Assembly (NCBI GenBank): GCA_016617855.1
Contig: JAECUM010004321.1
Coordinates: forward strand, 34,238 to 98,237
Source: Megalonaias nervosa
Lineage: Eukaryota > Mollusca > Bivalvia > Unionida > Unionidae
Direction of reading: 5' to 3'
DNA length: 64,000 nt
Position 1 is the stretch's first letter. The number at the start of each line of letters is the position of its first letter. The position numbers were made by a program, and so were the translations under genes. Below the pieces are notes generated by a model that was not told the origin of the DNA, made no database searches, and saw only the letters and a list, made by a program, of their open reading frames with translations. Below, one piece after another: positions 55,700 through 64,000 of this stretch.

Positions 55700-57231
55700 T
55701 TATTTTCTCATAGCCTGCTTTTGGTCCTAAATGAAAATGATTCCACATGGACATCCAATAAGATCACAAATGTCACCATCTTGAAAATTATATTATTGCT
55801 ACTACATCTGAATTAATGCTTATATCAACATGGAGTTTCACTGAAAGACTTCTTATGATGTCTAGTTGGTCCTAAAATGTGGATTATCTATTCATCATAG
55901 TGGCCATATTGAAAGTCTTGCTATTGATACTCCTCCTGAGTCGATGGTCATGTTGGTTTTCGCTGAAAAACTTCTTATGAAATCTAGTTGATCCTAAATG
56001 TAAATGTGGCTCTTCTGATATTCAATATTGCCACTACTGTGGCCATCTCGAAAACCTTATTATCACTAAAACTCCTGAAAAGAACGTCATTTTGCAGTTG
56101 TTTTTTTTTCACCAGAAGACTTTGCATATCTAGTTGGTCCAAAACAAAAATAATGCTGAGCTGATGTTCACTGTGGCCACCACAGTGGCTATCTTGGAAA
56201 CCTTATTGCTACTCCTCCTTAGTGGATGGTCAAACTAAATTGGGATTATCATTTAAAGACTTAGTATGACATCTAGTTGGTTCTAAATGCAAATATGGCT
56301 GTTTTGATGTTTTCAAACCATTGTTATTCCTTTTCCTGAATACAAAGTCATATTGCTATGAGGCTTCATTAGATGACTTCTCATGATGTTTGGTTGGAGT
56401 TGAATAAAACTGCTGCTTATCTAATGTGAAATATTGACCAGTGTGACCAGCTTGAAAACCTTGTTCTTACTCCTCTTGGTCATTTCAACATAGGGTTTTC
56501 ACTGAACGATTTCTATCAGTTCTTAGTTGGTCTTAAATGAAAATGGTACGAATCGGATGTCCAGTATGTCTACCACAGTGAACATCTTGAAAATCTAATG
56601 AAAAGTAATTTTACCATGGGGTTTTCACCATAAGATCTATGATTTATAGTTGGTCCAATATGAAAATGGCGTGATCTGATGTCCTATATGGCCACCAAAT
56701 GGCCATCTTGAAACTATTGTTATCACTACTCCACCTGAACGAGTTTCTTTTCGATATGGGTATTTACTAAACAATGTCTTTATGCTGCCATTCAGAAATT
56801 CAATCTGCCTAAATGTAGAAATCAGCATTGGCTTGTTACTGAAAGACTTCTTATGGTGTCAAGTTGGTTGTAAATGAAAATTGTGTTGATCCAAATTCTA
56901 TTATGACTTCCACAATGGCCATCTTGAAAAGTTAGTTATCACTGCTTCTCCCAGATGACTGGTCATTTTTACATTATGTTATCATCAAAATAATTTTTAT
57001 GATTTCTAGTTGGTACTAAATATAAATGGAGCCAATCTTTTATTGAATATGGCCACTGTGGCATCCATCATGTAAATCTTGTTATTTTTACAACTACAAA
57101 ATGAAAGTCATATCAACATGGGCTTTCCACCAGAAGATTTATGATGCCTTGCTGGTCCTAAATGAAAATGTTGCCAAGCTGACATCCAATATGGTCACCA
57201 CTGCGACAAATTTGAAAATATTGTTATTGCT
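55700..57231 (+). repeat. Satellite-like repeat R3, block 3
   Basis: About eleven units of 120-150 bases each have TAGTTGGTCCTAAATGAAAA, a GGCCACCA...GTGGCCATCTTGAAA segment, ATTGTTATT and a GGTTTTCACT...GACTTCTTATGA end. Blocks 1 and 2 have the same unit order and direction. Confidence 0.7.
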
Positions 57232-57405
57232 GAAGAACATCCAAGATTTTTTCAACACTCGGCAGTTAAAATCAAGAAACAGTCTTATCTTAAATCTTGG
57301 AAATTTTCACAGCCAGAATGGCATCAGTCCCTTCAAGGGGCTCTTGTTCCGATTAAACGAGCTTCTTTACAGTACAATAACTTTGTCTTTGCACCAAACT
57401 TCTGA
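57232..57405 (+). CDS. Possible terminal exon of an unknown gene
   Basis: A 57-codon frame reads like real protein (HPRFFQHSAVKIKKQSYLKS and a NNFVFAPNF end before TGA). It follows the satellite block directly and an AATAAA lies at 57448. There is no convincing splice acceptor at its left edge. It may be a captured last exon or a chance frame. No family is recognised. Confidence 0.3.
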   Translation, partial: EEHPRFFQHSAVKIKKQSYLKSWKFSQPEWHQSLQGALVPIKRASLQYNNFVFAPNF

Positions 57406-57580
57406 AAAGTCAGAAAGTTCTTGTAAAGTCTATTTAAGAATCTGATAAATAAAGCTTAATACATATTTTAAATTTTAAAAACTTAAATAACTCTGCATGG
57501 AAAGAAAACCCTAGTCTGTACTACACTTTTACTGTACAGTTACAATGGAAAATAATTAACTTGTGTTATTTCTGTTTTAG

Positions 57581-58396
57581 GATTGAGGGCGTTGAAGACT
57601 GGCAATAATTTGTGGAGAGCTTCAGGTCCATGTCGCACCTTTTTCCTCTGTACAGAAGGAGAAAGAAGTTCTAAAGCAGATTAATGAGGTCATTAAACAA
57701 TAAATATTCGTAAACGTACAGGGCTGGTGTCATTGACCAAAAACCTAAGGCAGTCTATTATGTTGCTTCAACATTGCATTGTCCTGTGCTCAATAGATCT
57801 GGTACTCTTGGTGGATTTGTGGTTGATATGAATGGAAATCTGTGTTTTCTTAAATGTACTCGTGTTGTTCCGAGCAATGCTGATGTCCAGGTAGAGATCA
57901 GAGGACAACATACTGGGCCTATAACTATAGGAAGATCAGTGTTTGTGCAGATTCCAACAGAGATGCAGCGTATCTCAGTTGACAATGTTGATATAATGGC
58001 CGTCAGAGTGAATGAAGACCCAAATCTCATATGCATTCTTTTATTTTTAAAACATCCGAGGGAGAGTTTGGACCAAGTATTATGGTTCAGTCTTTTGATC
58101 TTTCACTTGGAGAACTTCGTGATGTTTACAAATGGGGAGCAAAACTAACCTTACGTGTGGACTTTTGCGGAAACAAGTACAATGATGATCATCTTAAATG
58201 TGCAGGCTATATATATCCACAGATGTTCTGCTATTCTTTCCTTGTACCTGTCCTAATGAAGGTACTTAGCAAACCTTTCTTGACATCCAGTTACATAGGC
58301 TTGTATAGCGCAAGTCCAGAAGGCCAAGAGTTGAGTTCCAATTTTCATATCCACTATGATATCAGTAGAACCTTGATTGATACCTTATCCATCTAG
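57581..58396 (+). pseudogene. Decayed copy of the trypsin-fold last exon
   Basis: The copy begins after a good acceptor (TTATTTCTGTTTTAG) with GATTGAGGGCGTTGAAG, matching the exon at 40666. It has a TAA within the first 30 bases of coding and several later shifts. The block GTLGGFVVDMNGNLCFL is well kept. The catalytic His is replaced by Arg (KCTRVV, codon 57861-57863), the Asp block (VDIMAV) is kept, and no GDSG is found. The end differs from the first copy. Intron sequence before the acceptor argues for segmental duplication, not a retrocopy. Confidence 0.8.
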
Positions 58397-58864
58397 AGAC
58401 ACTGCCACAACAGAAAAGAAAACAAAACATCATACTAATAGTTTTGGTCTCAGTAGTGAACGAGTCATTCAAATTTTATGTTTTGTAATATTTTTGTGAA
58501 ATAGGAATGTCATTTACAAATATCAGTATTTTGAAACTGAGAACAGTATGTTATTGCATCATGATACATGTATCATTGGATGTAAAGATGTCACATCCTG
58601 AACCATCATCTGCAGACTATCGACTTACTGTGAACTTATTTAATTTCATGGGTATCAGTTGTTATGGTTTTGTGAAAATGACATTTTTGTTGGAACAGTT
58701 GCATTTTTACTACAGGAAAATCATTGTTCATCTGGTCTTTACAAACCACAAAATTTATGAAAATTTGTACCAGATGGAAATTAATGAATTCAAAGTATTT
58801 TGTTCAATTAAACTATTCTGGGTAGGTTGTTAATTGTCATTTTTAAGTATATATCTTTTTGGGG
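58397..58864. other. Non-coding stretch
   Basis: A chance frame of 108 codons is present. No support for a gene. Confidence 0.4.
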
Positions 58865-59105
58865 GTCCTTAGCTGTCCAAGTAGTCTAAAGCAATCGCCT
58901 TTACTGATCATTGCCCTCTTACCTCTGTCTGCATGGCTTCAAGTCTCGGCTCGGACAGTGTGGGTATGTTGGAAAGCTTGCCGTTAGCTTTCCATGGGTT
59001 GTTGGTTCTTCCCCGGGGTTCTTCCTCCACCAGTTATCCTGGTGGCCATATATACCCTATCATGCCCTGAAAAATGACATTTAACCCAAAACAGCAATAA
59101 CAACA
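58865..59105 (+). mobile_element. SINE S2, copy 2
   Basis: It shares GAAAGCTTGCCGTTAGCTT, GTTGGTTCTTCC, CTCCACCAGTTATCCTGG and the end AATGACATTTAACCCAAAA with the copy at 43560. Confidence 0.65.
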
Positions 59106-60409
<1,304 letters not shown>

Positions 60410-60620
60410 GAAGTGTTATGACTCTATGGTCGCAAACTTAAGCAACAGAAAAGAAGCAAAACCAACAAGTTTTATAAAACTTAAACAATTTAATTGCCAA
60501 AGTTATCAATGAAAAATATGCGAGGAACTTACAGTATTATGAAGTTAATTAAAACTAGTCCTTACAAAGGTCTATGAAAATCCTAAATGAATGAATAGTT
60601 CCTTATGTTATGAAAAGATC
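60410..60620 (-). repeat. Interspersed repeat R1, copy F (partial)
   Basis: Starts TGTTATGACTCTATGGTCGC and has the AAGTTTTATAAAACTTAAACAA block, parallel to copies B and E. Confidence 0.6.
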
Positions 60621-62954
60621 TGTATCATAACTTTCTTCTCATTTCTTGGTATGAGAAGGAAATACTCATAACTTAAGAAATGTCTTTACCCATGGTTAGA
60701 GACAGAGAGAGAGAGTTCAGGCTCTCTTAAAGAAGGTGTCACTCATAACGGTGTAGATACGGCTATTAATTTCTACATTTTGATATAAACAGATAATTAA
60801 ATCTCAGCTAAATTCATGATAGTCAAAGAGTAGAAAATTCAATAGTTGCGATTTAATACAACAATCGTTTTGAAGAAATGTATTTTACTAAATTTAAAAT
60901 AGAATACTAATTTGGAATAGATTACTAAAACATTATTCTTTATTACTTAAAGAATATTTTATTTCCAAATAAATCTAAACATGAAGTTGGTAGCGAATTT
61001 GTTTATTCCAATAATAATTACCATAAATACGAATGAATATAAATTCTTAAAAAAAATTAAACACTCCATTACATTATAATATAAAATAGAAAGGACTCAC
61101 AAAAATGTTGCAAAAGTATGAACTTTACCACGAGAAATCTCTAACATTAAAAAGTTCCTATTCTTTAAAGAAATTTATGAACAAAGAGGATTCTTATCTG
61201 TAAAAAAAGACAGTCTTCTGATTCTTCGACGAACGAACTAATTTTGCGCAAGCCTGCTCTCAATTTATACGCAATTTTGAACGTATGCTCATACCCAAAT
61301 ATGGAAATAGTTCTAGGCTCTTGTGTTCGTTCATCTCGAATCAGAACGGGGCTCCTGTCTATTCTCACTGTAACCGAGTGTTTGCTTACGTCATCAAACA
61401 GACAATTCTGCCTCATCAGCTTATTCGTTTCAGAAAACGCGTGAATCTTATAGCTTATTTAATCAAGGAGAATTTTAAGAATTCGCTCGCTCAGCAACTA
61501 ACACAACTTACGAGTGCAAATTTTGCTGACTTTTGTATACAAGAGATATGTATAGTACAAGGGGGATTTGCACTTGCTTGTAAGGCCGCAATCTTTATTA
61601 AAATAGTATATAGTTGTAATCCAAAAATAAATAAAATTACTCTCAATATAATTTAGTGGAAATTACTTTCAATATAATTTAATGAAAAATTACTTTTAAT
61701 ACAATTTAGAGAAAATTTCAATCTTAATACTTTTACTCAAAAACTCTGCCTTAATGCTTATAAATTTCAATACCGGAAATGTACTGGTCCTCGAAGAACG
61801 TTGTCAAGATTGCGTTTCCCAGAATTCCTTCAAAAAATTTATAACAGTTCCAGAATAATATTATAGTCCAAATAATGGACACTTTTGTATTTCCACTGAA
61901 TAGACCAAACAAATGTTTTTCGTCTCAAATAATATCTAAGTGCAACATAAAACATGTTTGCAGACTTACAACAGGAACACAATAAATGTGAATGACTCCA
62001 AGACCAGGAATGAATCTGAATGCTCTTTTTACCCCTCAGAGTGTATCTCACAACAGACCCCACGTTACAGCATACACTACGCATTTTGCGTCGAAATAGG
62101 CCTATACAGGTGACCTAGTGCAACCAATGGGAAATTACAGAATTATTCTCGAAACATCGAAATCCCATCAGTCGCTGAGAAACTACGCCATATGCGCCAT
62201 TTTAAGTCTTATTATTAAGATTATTATTAATAAATGTCAACACATACGTAGACATTTATTTATAGATCCTATGCAATTTGCGTTCTTTCAGAGTCAGGTC
62301 GCGTACACAAACTTATAACAAAATATATTCTATATAGTTTACAACCCTGAATAAAATTTACGAAAATTAAATAAAATCATGTACCAGGAGTTACAAAAAA
62401 TATAGATAATACATCACAGAAGGCAAATTATTTTATATTGTGTTTCCAGTTTCTTCGGGATGCATGCATATTACAAGTTCTGACAGATATAACATCATGT
62501 GAAACTGGAATGTTATGACAGCAGTGGTAAGTTTTACTTCATAAATAACGTTACCCTTTGGAATATTTTTCTGTCATCAGGCTGAGTGATAAATGTTGAC
62601 TTGATGTTAATTATTGTACATCATCACTATTGGATGTTTCTATTTTCTTCTAATACAGTAAGTTTATTTGAAGTAAATGGAAAGAGGAAGAATCAAAATC
62701 GCATGAAATAATAGTGTGGATATACCACGCCAATCATACTGTAAACTGGCTGTTGATCACTGCCTCAAAATTATTTTATTTCTTGATTTAAAATATTTAA
62801 CGGCATTTCTATTTTACGGCTTGTAAAATTCTGGGGTTTTTTAAAATTGGAAAATACTCATTTTTGACAGTAGAATTCCATGGATAGATTCCCATCATAG
62901 ATCAGCGCTCTTGCATTATAACTCCTCTTTCAATGTTTTGTGCAGATATTAAGG
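60621..62954. other. Non-coding, very AT-rich stretch
   Basis: Frames at 61165-61656 overlap on both strands and I cannot support either. An imperfect triplet of TTACTTTTAATATAATTTA-like segments lies near 61640-61710. No gene was recognised. Confidence 0.45.
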
Positions 62955-63560
62955 ATTTGATTCATCTTGAAGTACATTAGTGTTACGGTGATATTTATGG
63001 CTTATCCACATTTCATTGGATTAATGTTTTGCTGCAGAATTAATGTATGGTTAATTTTTTTGTTATGGATGTACTTACGTCCCAAGTAATCTATGTTTGC
63101 CATTTTCCAATTAAATATCGTTTCTGCTTTTTGTTTAATATGGTGATTTTGTTTTAATGCATACAGTGGTCTCTTGCATTTTGTCTTTTTTCTCCTTTGT
63201 CAAACTGTCCTATATCCCTGCTTCTGTGTGGGAGTTCATGCTAATCTTCAGCTATAATTCCGCCCATTCCGAAACTCAACCATAATCTTGTCAGAGCAGC
63301 TATCCCGGCATTTGTTGACTGATTGGAATGAAACTTGGAAAATATATTACAGTCATCGCCTGAAGATGTTCATGTCTATAAATCACTTTTGCTCCCACAG
63401 TTTTGTTTTGTTATTGCCATTTATTGAAAATAGTCCTGCATTTTTTATTTTTAGTTTTTTCTTTTCTTTTTGGATTACCGTCGAAATCGGATAATATTAT
63501 GATCATTAATTGCAGATCAAGAAATCAGTTTGCTCCAGCTCTAGGATCAGCATTAGTCCA
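62955..63560 (+). repeat. Dispersed repeat R2, copy 2
   Basis: Matches 46550-47130 in the same orientation, with indels of up to about 30 bases. Confidence 0.7.
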
Positions 63561-64000
63561 TTTTCCCCCACTGTACCCCTAACCTTGAATAGAAATGGAT
63601 CGGCCAGTGGCATAGCTAGGATATTTTGACCCATATTCAAAGCTTCTATTAGATTATACCAGTCTTATCTCGCTCCGAGAGCAAGACAGGATGACAAACT
63701 TTGAATTTTTGTATAGTCATATGAATTTCCAGAACATCCAGTCACATTGGGCCCTTGTTATCTGTTGGGTTCGCTTTCATTCTCATTAAGAGGTAAACAA
63801 TACGTTTACTAAAATTTAAGTTCAAGGCCTGATCTTGTTTATGAATTAGTAACATTTTTCCAATAGCTTTTCGGAAATCTGTTGCGATATAGCCAATAGG
63901 CTTATATAAATAAATGAACTTATATAATATCGTGATCAGGGATTTCAGCATAAATTTGTCTTGTTACAAATTTTAGTCCCCACAAAAGACCCCCCCCCCC
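63561..64000. other. Non-coding end of window with terminal poly-C
   Basis: The last eleven bases are C. Nothing was recognised apart from the short segment shared with about 47950-48010. Confidence 0.4.

Noticed and set aside
58507..58833. 108-codon plus-strand frame after the duplicate exon
   Set aside because: AT-rich composition, no motif and no counterpart after the intact gene.
61165..61656. Overlapping frames on both strands
   Set aside because: Neither strand shows a recognisable domain or splice support.

Overview
The window looks like nuclear DNA of a marine invertebrate, most probably a mollusc. It is AT-rich and intron-bearing, full of AT, GT and CA microsatellites, and carries at least two families of tRNA-derived SINEs. 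It also holds relics of Polinton/adintovirus-type elements and of retroelements. The taxon is an inference; no species-diagnostic gene is present. I saw no bacterial operons, no CRISPR array and no convincing free-standing tRNA or rRNA gene.

Positions 1 to about 8650 are an integrated, decaying Polinton/adintovirus-like provirus (element 1). Minus-strand genes, read from right to left, are a packaging ATPase, the 3' end of a minor capsid protein, a pVI-like protein, the double-jelly-roll major capsid protein, a small membrane-active protein, a pX-like basic peptide, an adenain-like cysteine protease, a zinc-ribbon protein and a phospholipase A2-integrase fusion. Plus-strand genes include a repeat-built fibre with an F5/8-type C head, a protein of unknown function and a membrane protein. 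Almost every gene has a frameshift or an in-frame stop. No DNA polymerase is seen; it may lie left of the window.

From about 15.6 to 26.7 kb lies a second, older and more damaged Polinton of a different lineage (element 2). It has protein-primed DNA polymerase B, an integrase running towards it, an A32-type ATPase, the end of a minor capsid protein and a split membrane-protein gene. It is broken by copies of an interspersed repeat (R1) and by a 1.16-kb inverted-repeat element with a 7-bp target duplication.

From 32.06 to 42.3 kb is the one host-like gene I can model: four coding exons with good splice sites, a long helix-rich region and a C-terminal trypsin-fold domain with His-Asp-Ser. Its last exon has a frame break and a perfect 4 x 40-bp tandem repeat. 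A decayed copy of the last exon lies at 57.6-58.4 kb. Between them are a non-LTR reverse transcriptase (45.2-46.3 kb), a DIRS-like reverse transcriptase (48.2-49.0 kb) and several SINE and satellite blocks.

The most unusual object is a 4.8-kb element at 50068-54870 (element 3), with about 390-bp terminal inverted repeats and a near-perfect 6-bp target duplication. Four TATA promoters can be paired one-to-one with four stem-loops that look like replication-dependent histone mRNA 3' ends, each followed by a purine-rich histone-downstream-like element. The genes do not encode histones. I know of no described mobile element with this arrangement.
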